DNA of 64,000 nt from Heligmosomoides polygyrus polygyrus (Eukaryota > Nematoda > Chromadorea > Rhabditida > Heligmosomidae). Location: positions 91,832,728 through 91,896,727 of the forward strand of contig OX377204.1 of assembly GCA_947396885.1 (NCBI GenBank), read 5' to 3'. A model generated the notes under the pieces. The model was not told the DNA's origin. It saw only the letters and a program-made list of their open reading frames with translations, and searched no databases. Position 1 is the first letter of the stretch, and the number at the start of each line of letters is the position of its first letter. Below are positions 31,801 through 42,100 of the stretch, in pieces. The position numbers and the translations under genes are program-made.

Positions 31801-34270
31801 GTCGCGCTTTGTCGTGGAAAGGACCGGTCCTTTTCTATTGACCACTGCCGGGTGCGTAAGTCGGAATTTTTCGTTCATTTAGTCGATCTGTTGGACGTAC
31901 TTCTCTGCCGTCATGTTTGGCCCGAATTCAAGAAACTGTGGTGAATTAATCCAGAAGCAGACCACCAAGCAGTTATCATGATTTTCTTTTGGTTCAGTTT
32001 CGGTTTCGGAAACTGCTGCGGAACTTCATCGCGGTCCAACCACTGAGCCGATCGTGGCCGGTTATCGTAGAGGATCCCTTTCTCGTCACAAGTTACGATA
32101 CGGTCGAGAAATGGGTCGTTCTTGTTGCGAAGAAGCAGCGCTTTGGCAAGTTCTCGAACGGCCACACGTGGGTTTGCTCCCACCAAGGTCTTCAACTCGT
32201 AGTCATCACTACCAGAGCGACGTCCGCGACCTGCATCATGCTCAATATCGTATTCACCTCGACGAACTTTTTGAAACCAGCGCATCACCGTGGATTCGTC
32301 AACACTTCCTTGGCCCTATACCTGGTTGATGTTCCGAGTTGTTTCCGCCGCAGTACGACCGAACTTGAACTCATAGAAGTAAATCTGCCGAAATTGCTAC
32401 TTTGACACGTCGTCCATCTATAGCCTATGAAATCTATCGTGAATCTATATTAAAAACGAATAACAAGGTGAGAAAGCGTAAAAAACCAGCATTGTAAAAG
32501 TATACAATTATGCTCTATTCCAAGGTAAAGTTTTGGCAAAAAATCCTGCTCTAAAGTTCGAGGTCGAAAACCTGCATTAATTTCTGGACAACCTAACAGC
32601 TTTTGTAGAAAAATAGCCTCTTGCCGAGATTTTGACGACGTTTTTACAGTATGAATCAACGTGCGTATTCGGGTGCTCTGCTTATATGAATGGAATAGTG
32701 GACACAAGGCCTTGGCCGCAGCTCGTATCACCAACGCTGCAATTGGGGAGGATTTCGTTAAAACACGCAAAATTTGCCAGTGGTTCGAAGGGTTTTGATC
32801 TGGAGATGAAAATCTCGAAGATGAAGACCGTGGTAGGCCGCTATCTGTCGTTGACGACGACCAACTCAAAGCCATGCTGGAGGCGGATCAGCGTCAAATT
32901 GTGTGAGAGAGCCGGCATAGCATTTCGGTGTTGACGGCAGCACTAGCAGTCGCCGCTTAAATACGATCGGAAAAGTGAAAAAATTGGATGAATGGATCCC
33001 GCACAGACTGATTGCCAAGCAGATGCTGAAGCGACCTGTGTTTCGCTGAACCTGCGCAATCCTAGAAAGCCTTTTTGGACAGGTTTGTGACCTGCGACCA
33101 AAAAGGGGATCCTTTATGACAATCGTCGTCGCTCTGCACAACGGCTGGACAAGAATAAGAGTCCCATGGAGATGCCAAAACCAGGTCTCCATCCAAAGAA
33201 GACCATGGTGATCGTGCGGTGCTCAATGGCTGGTATAGTCCATTACAATTCTTGAAGACCGGAGAGGGTATGTCGCGTAGGTGGCATTGGTAGGTGGGAA
33301 CGCCTAAACCAATCAGACCGCATGGAATTGGCATGCCGTTCAGAGGGTGTATTCAGTCGGTACCGTGATTGGCTGGCATTTGTTCGGGCTGTGCTCTGGT
33401 TGGTTATTATTGGCTGGCGCGCCCCCACCTACGGATGCTGCTCACCTACGCGACATGTACCGGCTTTGGCCAATCGAAGAGGCCCAATCATACTGCATGG
33501 CAACGCGCGTCCGCATGTTTCCAAAAAAAAATCATCCACAAACAAGGTGAATGGGGATACGAGATTCTGCCACATTCAGCGCGTTCATCAGATCGGTCTC
33601 CTACTGAAAATCGTTTTTTTTTTCAAGCATCTGGATTCTCATGTGAAGGACAAAAAATTCAGCAACCAAGGTGATTTTGAGGATGACTTCTTATGCTTCA
33701 TTCTCGTAGTTCTAATTTCTGAAAGGATGGAATATCTAAGCTATTATTGCGTTGAGAAAAGCGTAGTAATGGTGCTTATTTTGATTAAAAAATTGCTTCC
33801 AAGCAAATTTATGGCTTGTCAATTTTTTTCAGTCAAAGTCGGCCATTTCATATGCAGCAACCTAACAGAAGTGAGCATAGCGACGGAATTATGCACTATG
33901 ATGACCATGTATACCTATACGCGACGTATGTTGGGTGCCCTAGGCTGAGGGTCTGATGCAAAACAGCCGACGAAATTTAGAGTGCCTTATTTTATTCACT
34001 GGAATATTTCTGATTTAGCCTTCGAGAGATTCTGCACGATTTCTTGCTATGGATTCTCCACCCTGCTTGCGGTTGTGCACGCTTCTGTAGCGGTGTCCCC
34101 TCCGACTAGGAACGATCTATAGTTCGCTATATGGTCATGCGTTTCGCTTCAGAGGAATCTCCAACGAATTCATGATGGGAGTCGGCAACATGGTGCGTGG
34201 CATCATGGACAACGTTCGACACTTCGTCAATTCACTTACATTCGGAGCCGGCGGCAACTTCAGAAGGTAG
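22823..34270 (+). CDS. Candidate plus-strand gene, last four exons (Pro/Gly/Met-rich tail)
   Basis: Four short exons join in phase: 22823-22860, 26206-26263, 31216-31301 and 34153-34270. Together they encode about 99 residues ending at TAG (34268-34270). The product would start with a hydrophobic segment (VSIFVGMQTVQLK), then a Pro-rich linker (SPDETLRSPVLQPLGPVSP), a Met/Gly/Pro stretch (PPMGMGGYMAPYPG) and an amphipathic end (VRGIMDNVRHFVNSLTFG). This looks like the end of a final membrane helix and a cytoplasmic tail, but I do not recognise the family. Upstream exons were not identified. The third intron contains a nested pair of mariners. It is convergent with the receptor gene, whose stop is 1.66 kb away. 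Support is phase agreement and splice consensus only. Confidence 0.4.
23060..23706. mobile_element. Non-autonomous piggyBac-type element at TTAA
   Basis: Perfect 23-bp inverted repeats including the target: TTAACCCATTGACGACCGCGC at 23060-23082 and its complement at 23684-23706. TTAA duplication with termini beginning CCC is the piggyBac signature. The interior (about 600 bp) has no transposase frame. Subterminal GACCGCGTGGGCC-type repeats may be transposase binding sites. Confidence 0.85.
23735..23895. repeat. MITE with ATTCATCAAC ends, second copy
   Basis: Ends GAGGCCGTATTCATCAACAA and CGTTGATGAATCCGGCCCC. In reverse orientation relative to the copy at 22054, judged by the CCCCTATACCCGCGGG block. 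Confidence 0.65.
23930..24352. repeat. GC-rich interspersed repeat
   Basis: Shares long blocks with 34700-35050, for example ATTATTGCCGCTGCCGCAC, CGCTCAACATCTTGCCGCAA and AAGTGTGCAGTTGCGGCACG. CG-rich triplets give several open frames on both strands that I treat as non-coding. Confidence 0.6.
24352..24480 (+). repeat. Relic of the 27060-type mariner family
   Basis: Contains CGCCGTTTTTTAAACATT, TCTGAATTTGACTGAAAGG and TTCGAAAGAGAATGA, matching the left arm of the fold-back element at 27060. Confidence 0.55.
24880..25760. repeat. Fold-back element with a tRNA-like box in each arm
   Basis: Two arms of about 340 bp (24895-25245 and 25385-25745) are inverted copies around a spacer of about 140 bp. 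Each arm carries GTGGTCGGTTAGCGCAGGGG (A-box-like), a GGTTCGACCCC or GGTTCGACGCC B-box-like block, and GTGACCACAG near the inner edge. The arms differ by substitutions and a short indel in the tRNA-like part. No protein is encoded. Confidence 0.75.
25761..27058. other. No further gene recognised apart from the 26206 exon
   Basis: The minus-strand frame at 26325-26774 (149 codons) lacks recognisable motifs and I leave it unassigned. I see no terminal repeats here. Confidence 0.4.
26206..26263 (+). CDS. Exon of candidate plus-strand gene (Pro-rich)
   Basis: Acceptor GTTTATTTTCAG and donor CTCCG/GTTAGT. The frame continuing from 22860 reads SPDETLRSPVLQPLGPVSP and ends exactly on a codon. The other two frames are closed or break the chain. 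Confidence 0.42.
27060..27986. mobile_element. Fold-back mariner-type element
   Basis: Termini TTAGGTTGTCCCATAAGTCC in both orientations, flanked by TA on each side. The right arm (27600-27986) is an inverted copy of the left arm (27205-27550) down to the centre (GAATATCAACA/TGTTGATATTC near 27540 and 27607). The left arm holds an extra 150 bp just inside the terminus, or the right arm lost it. No transposase frame is present. Relics of the same sequence occur at 24352, 47945, 50695 and 57680. Confidence 0.85.
28364..28440 (+). repeat. tRNA-like sequence, degenerate
   Basis: An anticodon-arm-like hairpin CTGGG-CTCACAA-CCCAG (anticodon position would read CAC) and a T-arm-like GGTGGATCGAAACCACT are followed by CGCTGCTACCA. 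The 5' acceptor strand and D arm do not pair properly. This is a tRNA-derived relic, not a functional tRNA gene. Confidence 0.4.
28733..29992 (+). mobile_element. Inner mariner with decayed transposase
   Basis: Termini TTAGGTTGGAAAAAAAGTC and the complement of GACTTTTTTCCAACCTAA, flanked by TA (28731-28732 and 29993-29994). Size 1.26 kb is the normal mariner length. It sits wholly within the outer mariner and is therefore younger. A bandit-like hookworm mariner is a reasonable comparison, but I cannot test it here. Confidence 0.9.
28911..29827 (+). pseudogene. Mariner transposase, frameshifted
   Basis: Reads in at least three frames. N-terminal helix-turn-helix part: HGILQEFIKESTARQAADQI and CYEWFGKSLKG. 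Then GRPTGLDDSELHHLLRTDSW and RQLAEKLEVSHRVVGIHLKN. C-terminal part: MILHDNAKRHAARLTRETIK (second catalytic Asp), WEVMPHPPYSPDLGPPECYF (third position) and LKNWIQR. In the last motif the residues after DL are GPPE rather than APSD, so the spacing Asp is lost. Frame changes near 29050 and 29460 rule out a functional product. Confidence 0.85.
30950..31040 (-). repeat. SINE fragment
   Basis: GGGATGCGCCAGGGATCCCA, CACTTCTACGG and CACAATGACTT match the reversed SINE body. Head and tail are missing. Confidence 0.5.
31216..31301 (+). CDS. Exon of candidate plus-strand gene (Met/Gly/Pro-rich)
   Basis: Acceptor TTTCGATTTCAG and strong donor AT/GTAAGT. In the chain frame it encodes GQPFMDGVVRPDMTPPMGMG and then GYMAPYPG, ending two bases into an Ile codon. 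Another frame is also open, so the reading depends on the match to 34153. Confidence 0.45.
31461..32596 (-). mobile_element. Inner mariner with decayed transposase
   Basis: Termini TTAGGTTGGTCGGAAATTAA and the complement of TTAATTTCTGGACAACCTAA; TA precedes it. Minus-strand transposase pieces: VMRWFQKVRRGEYDIEH, GRRSGSDDYELKTLVGANP, DRIVTCDEKGILYDN, KIMITAWWSASGLIHHSFL and GYGTLPHPPYSPTDYRFFKH, the last with the usual DLAP reduced to T before DY. At least one frame break lies between 31771 and 31911. It is in antisense to the mariner that hosts it. Confidence 0.85.
33269..33458. repeat. MITE copy (GGGCAGCATTGG family), diverged
   Basis: Ends TATGTCGCGTAGGTGGCATT and CACCTACGCGACATGTAC are inverted. 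It contains two GATTGGCTGG-type blocks and interrupts the decayed transposase of the mariner at 31334. Confidence 0.6.
34153..34270 (+). CDS. Last exon of candidate plus-strand gene
   Basis: Acceptor CGTTTCGCTTCAG. The first base completes the split Ile codon from 31301, then GISNEFMMGVGNMVRGIMDN, VRHFVNSLTFGAGG and NFRR, and stop TAG at 34268-34270. The sequence is strongly coding-like (third-position C and G, no low complexity). A donor-like AG/GTAGCG overlaps the stop, so a further exon cannot be excluded. Confidence 0.5.
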
Positions 34271-34700
34271 CGAATCGAATTCGACGCAGAAGAGGAAGAC
34301 GTGCTCAATGCGATGAAACAATTTATTATCTCGATATGAATATGTGCACGACATGACATAAGGACGAGAGAACGGAATGGTGAGAGGAGCACAAGAACAT
34401 GCGAGACATACGTTATACACATAGTTAGAAGGAAAGGGATGAGATCCATATGTTCGTTGTGACCACGCATTCGTTGAGACGAAGAGAGAGAGAGACAGCT
34501 GAAGCTCAACACAACCTGATTTCACGAAAAGAATCTTCTGCACAAATGAAGACAGTGACTAGGGCACTATGACTAGCTTGGAAGGCTGTTACAGTACACC
34601 TTTTGCGTCAGATGAAGAAAAATTTGAATTAAAGCGGATCGCCTAGCCGTCGAGAAGTCGATGCATATCACCCTCAAGTAAAAAATTTAAACCTAACACA
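34271..34700. other. No gene recognised
   Basis: A possible 3' flank of the plus-strand gene. A (GA)n-like tract lies near 34482-34495. Nothing else supported. Confidence 0.4.
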
Positions 34701-35050
34701 GGGTAAGGAGATTCTGAAGACCTCCGCGAACTTTTGCGGCAAGCGGCGGGCGACGGACGGTAAAATTCGTGAAGCGCGCCACTCACGCACACTCGGGTCT
34801 TGTTGGCGGCAAGCGTCGGCGACAAGCGGCGGGGGCATTACACTCTTTCTAGTCGGGACCTACTACTGCTATTCGTTTTCCCACCTTCTGTCGGCGGCGG
34901 TAAATCAGTGGCTGCGGCAATAATAGTGTAAATCATTATTGCCGCTGCCGCACTTGCGACGTCGCCGCTCAACATCTTGCCGCAAAAGTGCGCAGCTGCG
35001 GCACGGCACCGCCGCCGCCGTTTGACGATCGGCAAGCTCCCCGCTCCCGC
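34700..35050. repeat. GC-rich interspersed repeat, second copy
   Basis: Matches 23930-24352. Its other end resumes at 35587-35625 (TCTTGCCGCAAACATGTGCG), so the MITEs and the SINE at 35051-35586 were inserted into it. Confidence 0.6.
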
Positions 35051-35266
35051 TCTATGGCCCCGTTTATACTTCCTACGCCGCGCGACGCGATAGCATGTAA
35101 AGTGGCCAAATTGATCGATCGCGTCGCTCAGCCCTAGTTTATACTTGCGCCGCTGCGCGGCGCGGCACGGTGGTCGGAATAGATATCGATCGGGTGGCGC
35201 TAAAAATCAATATCTATGGGATCGTTGTGCCGCGCCGCGTGGCGCAGCAAGTATAAACGGGGCCTA
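35051..35266. repeat. Two adjacent GTTTATACTT MITEs
   Basis: 35051-35133 is a truncated copy of the 20212 type (GGCCCCGTTTATACTTCC, GATCGATCGCGTCGC). 35134-35266 is a complete copy of a second type with ends AGCCCTAGTTTATACTTGC and AGCAAGTATAAACGGGGCC and inner palindromic GCGCGGCGCGGCA blocks. Confidence 0.65.
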
Positions 35267-35278
35267 TGGTTAATGATA

Positions 35279-35572
35279 AGGGCGCGTGCAGCGCAGTCGG
35301 AGGAGGCGCGACTGTCGCGTGCACCCGATACCAGGTTCCTGGTTCGGATTTCCCGCCCAGGCCAACCAAGCCTTCCATCCCTCCGGGGTCGGTGAATTGG
35401 TACCAGACTTGTCTGGGAAGGATAGAGCGCTGACTTGTTCATCGGCTGGCCACCGCAAGTCATTGTATGGCCAAATACGCATTCATGTGGCCTCCACGAC
35501 ATCCCGTAGAAGTAGAATGCGCTGGCGCATCCCAGAAGGGATTGAATAACGCCGTCCTTTATCCTTTATCCT
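35279..35572 (+). repeat. Full-length SINE with 14-bp target duplication
   Basis: Flanked by the exact repeat TATGGTTAATGATA (35265-35278 and 35573-35586). The head holds GCAGCGCAGTCGG and CCTGGTTCGGATTTCCCGCC; the tail is CCTTTATCCTTTATCC. This is the cleanest copy and can serve as the reference. Confidence 0.95.
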
Positions 35573-35928
35573 TATGGTTAATGATAGGACCGTCATCTTG
35601 CCGCAAACATGTGCGGAGGCCTTTAAGGTTTTCCTGATAGTGAGGGGAAATGAGTGAGATTTTTTAAGACGCGAAAATAATGGCCACTTCAGTCGCTTTT
35701 CCTCACAATCAGTTCCACCTGGCACAATGGTACTGTAGCAGCCTTCCTAAGAACACATGAGAAACTGCTGTTGCAGAGACAGAGAATCATCATCGTACAC
35801 ATGACTAGCGAAGACAACCCGAATAGTGCACAAATTTGAACGGTTCTCTCAAAATACCTGAATTTTCATTGAAAATTGGAACAAAAACATGAAAAAGAAG
35901 ACTCCGTAGAACTCCGCTCCGGTCAGGC

Positions 35929-36116
35929 TCAGCAGTGCACGTACGGATGCTTCGGTGGCAGGTCTCGCACCAATGGATGGTAGATGTCGGCGGTGCTGAG
36001 ATTCCGAGACTTCGGCGTCTCGGCGACGCAACTCGTCTTCTTCGACGGACAGCTCTGGCGTCGGGCGATGATCGCCCGACTCATCGTGCTCGTCAGAAGC
36101 GTGCCGGAGAGCGACT
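35929..36116 (-). CDS. GPCR exon 9: cytoplasmic tail and stop
   Basis: Acceptor ACGCTTCAG. In phase with exon 8 it reads ESLSGTLLTSTMSRAIIARR, then QSCPSKKTSCVAETPKSRN and ends DLPPKHPYVHC before TGA at 35931-35929. The Ser/Thr-rich, basic composition and the RRQS motif suit a receptor tail. Less certain than the membrane exons because tails are not conserved. Confidence 0.68.
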
Positions 36117-39100
36117 CTGAAGCGTCCTTACATTATTCAGTGGCAACTAGAAGTCTCTCAATTTCTTTGTAGCATTGCAAGATTACAAGCTTCTAGGAGC
36201 CCCAGAAGTTAAGTAGCCCTGAGATATTGGAATAGCATTTTCACGTCAAATTAGACACTTTTCAAAGAAAACTGGACACTTTTCCAAGTAAATTGGGCAT
36301 TTTTCAGCAAGCTTGATGCTTCTGATATCAAACTTGACCTTTTCCAAAGAAAAGCTAGCTTCTTTCACAAAGAGTAGATTTGAGACAGTAGAAACTTTTA
36401 CGCTGGAGTACGGTAGGTTACGGTAGGTGCGGGTGACTAAGGCTGCAAGGGCATGATTTCGCCCAAACTTCGGCTGGGGGGGGGGTGAGATATTTGGGGT
36501 GCTGATCACGAATATGGCATCCGTTTTTCCAGATAACCCCCTTAGCCGAAGTTTGGGCGATATCGGTGACCTTGGCAGACTTAGTCACCCGCACCTACCG
36601 TAATCGGCTGTAATTTCGAAAACGGATCTCAGATTCATGATCATCACCCAAATAACCCCTAGCCGAAGTTTGGACGAAAATTTTTTCTCGTACCTCTCCT
36701 CGACCCTTGGAGTTGTGAAAGTACAATAGTGCCTGAAACTGTCCTAGATTGGAGATGGCGACCGTAAAGTAATACAAAAGAAGCAATAATTCAAGTCCAA
36801 TTTTCCCCAAAATGAAGAGCCTCAGCGAAATTCTAGCCGAGATGCCGATGTGCCCGATGACTCGCATACGTTACGCTAGATTTATTTATTGCCGCATATA
36901 TCTTCAATACGGAGGCACAATCCCCCGAGGGTATGTTAGAGGATGAAAAAGAAAGCTCACAGGTCACAAAGCAGAGTAAAATGAGATGCGTTTCATAAAA
37001 GGATTTAAAGGATAAACTAAGGCCAAGAAGTAGTATTGAAAAGCAGAGTCGTACTTTGTAGGAACAAGCTACACTAAAATCCACTTCCATTTTAAGAACA
37101 TTTTGGTGCTTAAACCTTATGTTTTTATTTTTTAAAATTTCTATTCCACTCATTCGTTGAGTACGAAATATAGGAACTATTTATTGGCAACGCATCCTGA
37201 CTTGGAATAAGAATAACGGACGGCGCCCCTCAGTCTTTTTCTCCCTTTTGGGATGCGCCACGCACTCTACTTCTACGGGATGTCGTGGAGGCGATTTGAA
37301 TGCATATTTGCCCATGCAATGACTTGTGGTAGCTGGCTAGCCGATGAACAAATCAGCGCTATATCTTTCCCAGACATGTCTGGCACCAATTCACCGACCC
37401 GGGAGGGATGGAAGGGTTGGTTGGCCTGGGCGGAAAATCCGAACCAGGAACCTGGTATCGGGTGCAGCCGACAGCCGGCGTCTCCTCCGACTGCGCTACG
37501 CAAGCCCGGTACAGATAGTTGAGATAACAGGGTATAATATAGTGATAACTAGCAAAGTACTAAAAACAAAAATAAAAATAAAAATAAAATTGAATGGGCA
37601 CATACCGATTTTCTTGTTCATCTTTCGCTGTGTGAGCCGTATCAACCTCAATCGGAAGTGTCGTGAGCCCAAGCAGAAGAGGATGAAGTTCGACGCCTTG
37701 CCGCATATCACCAGGGTACTGTAATTTTTAGACTCATTATGGTACTCGACTCGACATTTCTAGCCTGCTCTTGAGCAAGGTGCTAAAGTGCAAATCCCCT
37801 GGAAAGCTCTGGAATCCATGCATATGGTAAGCGGTGCTTGATCAGCAGGTTGTTACATTTGTTGCTTTTTAGTTTCTGATTGAAGAGTTACAGTAAACCA
37901 GAGAAGCCATTAAAAAGCCTAGGTGTTTGGAAAATTCAAAGAATTTCCTCGAGTTAGCTGAGAATATATTCAAGGAAAGGCGCTTTCCTATCACCTGCTA
38001 CACGTCTAGAAGCTAGCTGTTCTGACCGTACTCTGCTGCTTCAGTGCAGCAATGTATTTCCAGAGACGTAACGAACCTGCATATCATAGTGAGATCGTAG
38101 AGATCCTGCTGTTTGAGGTTGTAGGCCGTCCGAAGCAGGTGCATCAGCGCCGACGGACCGTTGGTTACGGTAAACATGGTGACGATGAACGTCACTGTCA
38201 ACGTCACTCGATGCTCGGTCTTCTGTAGTTGACTCTCGTTGTTCCGCCTGCAATACGTCCGAGTTGGCTGCTAGATGACACCAAAGATTGTCCCTGTTCA
38301 CCATTCTTGAAGCTATTTGAAAGGCCGGGATAAAGAATAAAGGACGGAGTGAATCAATTCCTTCGTGAGATGCGCCATGAATTCAAGATGACGGGGCGGC
38401 GTAAAAGCAACTTGAACACGTATTTGGTCTATACAGCAACCCTAAGGTGACAGGCATGCCACATCATCTTATCTGAATTTCCCGAAAACTCCTTAATATC
38501 ATGAAGCAGCAGGAGTTCTCTCGGACAGGTTCAAGGAGGGAATACCAAGTCGAAACACCACGTGCTCCTCTCCCCACCCTTCGACTAGGTCAAGTCCGTT
38601 CTTTTTTGAAATATTTTTTAAAATGAGGCTTAAGCAAATAAAACTGAGAACAATTAAGGAATATAGAACCTTTCTGCAAAAGAGTTCCGTTACTTCTGTG
38701 AAGGCTGAAAAAGCTTCCGGCTCACCTTTCAGCAAGGTCACATGCCATGGAGAGATTCTTTTGCCGTTTGCGCAGCGCACACAGCAACATGAGATTCAGC
38801 ATGGTCAGCAGCACGATCGGCAAGATGATCATCGCCAACGCGTAGATGAGCACGCATAGCGAGATGACCTGTCGAAACAGCGGCGAGAACGGGTTCTCCC
38901 GCTTGCCGAACCACGTCCTGAAACGATCATTCGTTGACCATGAATTATTCGCCAGGAGTGCTTAAATGGAGCAGCTACTAACAGGAGAAGAGTCTGATGC
39001 GCATGTCTTAGTGGGGAGAGCGAGACATACATGAAGAATCCCCACCTCTCAATTGGTATGAAAATGTGATTCTTTTTTGCCAATTCGTTAAACCCAAGGC

Positions 39101-42100
39101 GCAGGAAGCCCTTGAAGTTTCTATGGAATCGGCTCCTCGCGAGCGCTGGGGGCCTTTTATACGCCCGCGACAACTGCGTACAGGCTAATCGGAGCGCAGT
39201 GGGTAGTGGCGTCGCTTCATGCCAAGAAGGTCGGGGGTCCAGTTCTCCTGTGCTGCGGCATTTTTGCATTTCCACTGTCTGGTTGAGAATTAGGGGATCC
39301 TGACTTCTATACCATTTTCAGACGTTTCCTGCGCATTTTCCAGCTGCATGCTGTGGTGTTCAACATAAAGAATAATACGGACAGCGTTATAAGAGGCGCT
39401 CTTAGCTAATAAGATCGAGGCCTAATCTTCTTAGCTAAAGAGTTCCAGGCCTTACGAAGTTCTGACCTCAACTAATACCAGAGGTAACTGCAAAAATAAT
39501 AGAGTTAAAGCCGCGTTTTTGCTGCAAAATAAGATGAGGTCAAGAACTTTATTCCTTCGTATCCCCTATTTTTTCATCAGATTGATTCACCCAGCCTCTC
39601 GTACGTCTTCGAGTTTTCACGCGCCACTGGCTTCGAGTTTCCGTTTCGATTTCCTCGGCGAACGTTTCGATACGAAAACATGGATGAAATCACTGAACGA
39701 GCTGAATGGTGCCAAATTTCCTTTGCCGTAGACGTTTTTCTTTAACCATGGCAAACAAGAAGTGCGCTGATTTCTAGGGAGGAGCCCTTCGTTTGAAGTT
39801 GACCTTCGAAAAGCCTTTGAAAGTTGGTGGTTTTAAAAATTCCTTCTGAGCAGTCAGGAAAAAGTGCTAAAGATTCCAAGGAGTTATAGAATTAGAAGAT
39901 CATCGAATTTAAAACTCGCCAGCGCTAAGAGGCCTTTGTTGGCTTAATTTAAACAAAGACCAAAATAAAAAAATATAAAAAATAATTGGATAGTTTTGCC
40001 CCTTGCTTCAAACAAACCTTACCTTTAGCCCTTATAAGATCTCACATGTGGATCGTCAGTGAAGAGAAAAGGACGTTATAACTTTTATGGGATATGCATT
40101 CCATTTTCGTGTTAAATTGGACACTTTTTTAATCAAAATGAAAAATTTTCACGTTGAGTTCGACACTCTACTAAAGAAGTCTGACGCCTTTAAAATCAAA
40201 CCGAACATCTTCCAAATCAAAACGGTTTTTTTACAGGTGAAACTAGAGACTATACAAAAAGGTTAGAATAATTTTTTGTTCAAGAAGAAATTATCACTTT
40301 CTGTCTTTGCTCTATTATAAAAGGCTTTTTTATTGTGTAACCTATCGTCACCCACATATTCCTCATACTGTGCACTGGTTCAGTAACCCAAGTTTGAGGT
40401 AATTTTCAGGTAAACGTTAAAACGCCAACTAAAACAGTGTAATTATACCATTCGCAGGTCGAATTATACACATTTCACGTCAAATTGGACACTCTACTAA
40501 AGAAACCTGACGCGTTTGATATCAAACTGAACATCTTCCAAATCGAAAAGATCTTTTTACATGTTAAACTGGAAACTTTACGAAAAAGGTTAGAATCATT
40601 CTTTGTTCAAAGGGAATTCAGCACTTTTAGTCATTGTTCTATTATAAAAGGCTTTTTCATTGTGTAATCTATCGTCGCCCAGTATTCCTTATATAGTACG
40701 CTGGTTTAGTTACCCAAGTTTGAGGTAAACGTTAAAAACGTCAACTGAAAAGGTGTATTTCTATCATTTTCAGGTCGAATGCGATGTAAGGAACACATAT
40801 ATCCTTGATGTTTTATGTATGCAACATTTACACTATCAATCAAATAGAAATCGCCAAGAGCCTTTTAAGGCCATGACAAAGTCTCGTCTTTTAATGAACT
40901 TTATGGATGCTGCCTTGTTACGCTTAGAAACAAAATTTAATTTATTATTTTCCTACGGAAAATTAAAACTTCATATGTGAAGCTAAAAATGAGCGGCTGA
41001 ACTAAAAAAATTAAGAAGAAAAAGAAAGTTACACAAAATTTTCCTCAAACGAAAATCAGTAAAAGGTCTTGGAGAGTTCGTAGTTGAACCTGTAAGGACC
41101 TCGTTTCGATTTATAAGATGTTCATCTTGATTTCAGAGGCATTTGTTTAGAAGAATGTCCAATTTGACGTGAAATTGATACTAAACTTGTTTAGAAGGAC
41201 GCAAATCGTGACCTCTTACGGAGTTACGGTATAGCGGGAAATTTAAATCTAAATTTGTCCGGATCTAAGCGCACCGCTCCCTGTATTTGGATACAACTGC
41301 AGTCTGTGTGAGGTAGCCCTGTGTCACTCAATCTACCGTCTTTCTTCTTGCATTCACAAACGGCACGCCAAAAGCGTCTAACTTGGGTTAGAATCGGGTA
41401 CCTCCTAGGACATGCCATGTTGCTAAGCCTTGACGTGGTAGCGCAGTTGGAGGAAGTGTCTGCTGTTCGGAGCATCCGGTCGGTGCCAGGTCCGTAGTTC
41501 GGATCCCTCCAAAGACAATCAAACCTTCCACCTCTCCGGAGTCTGTGAATTGCTACCAAACCTGACTGGGAAGGATAACCCATTGAGTTTTCTACGTAAC
41601 TCATTGTATACAGCAGATTCGCATTTAGCACATCTGCACCATACCCCGCAGAAGCCGAATGCGTGGCGTAACTGGAAAAGAGATTGATCAACGCCGTTAT
41701 TTATCCTTTTATACGATTAACTATAAGCATATCGAAGGACCTTTGTCTCTCTAAAGTCCACCAAGGAAGCAGTTTCCTTCTCTGAACGGAACAGTACTAT
41801 TCAAAGCCACTTCCTTCTCCCGCTGGAGTCATTAATCTAAACTAATTCTCCTCGTTACCATTTGCAATCTAATCCGAGCTGAACGCGGAACCCTGAAGTT
41901 AACCTGCTGACGACTTCTCGCGAATTTCCATTAATTCTTGTCGTATGGCTCGAAAGTTTGAACGCAACGTGGGCCTATTGCTCTAAGGCAGGGCTACGGT
42001 GGTGTTGAATCTTAAGATAGTGAGGACTTCATCGATCTGAAGGTATAGGAACAACAAAGTTGCAATCAATGAGGTCAAAATACGAAAATCTCACTCGCTA

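Larger units (their letters stand above)
31334..33865 (+). mobile_element. Outer mariner of a nested pair
   Basis: Termini TTAGGTTGTTGCATATGAAA and the complement of ATTTCATATGCAGCAACCTA; TA precedes the left end, while the right flank is CA. Decayed plus-strand transposase: ALAAARITNAAIGEDFVKT near 32710, DRGRPLSVVDDDQLKAML near 32830, RFVTCDQKGDPL near 33083 and GYEILPHSAR near 33556. There are many stops and a MITE inserted at 33269-33458. A second mariner occupies 31461-32596. Confidence 0.82.

Noticed and set aside
39195..39262. tRNA gene suggested by A- and B-box-like blocks
   Set aside because: The acceptor stem does not form; at best it is a tRNA-derived relic.
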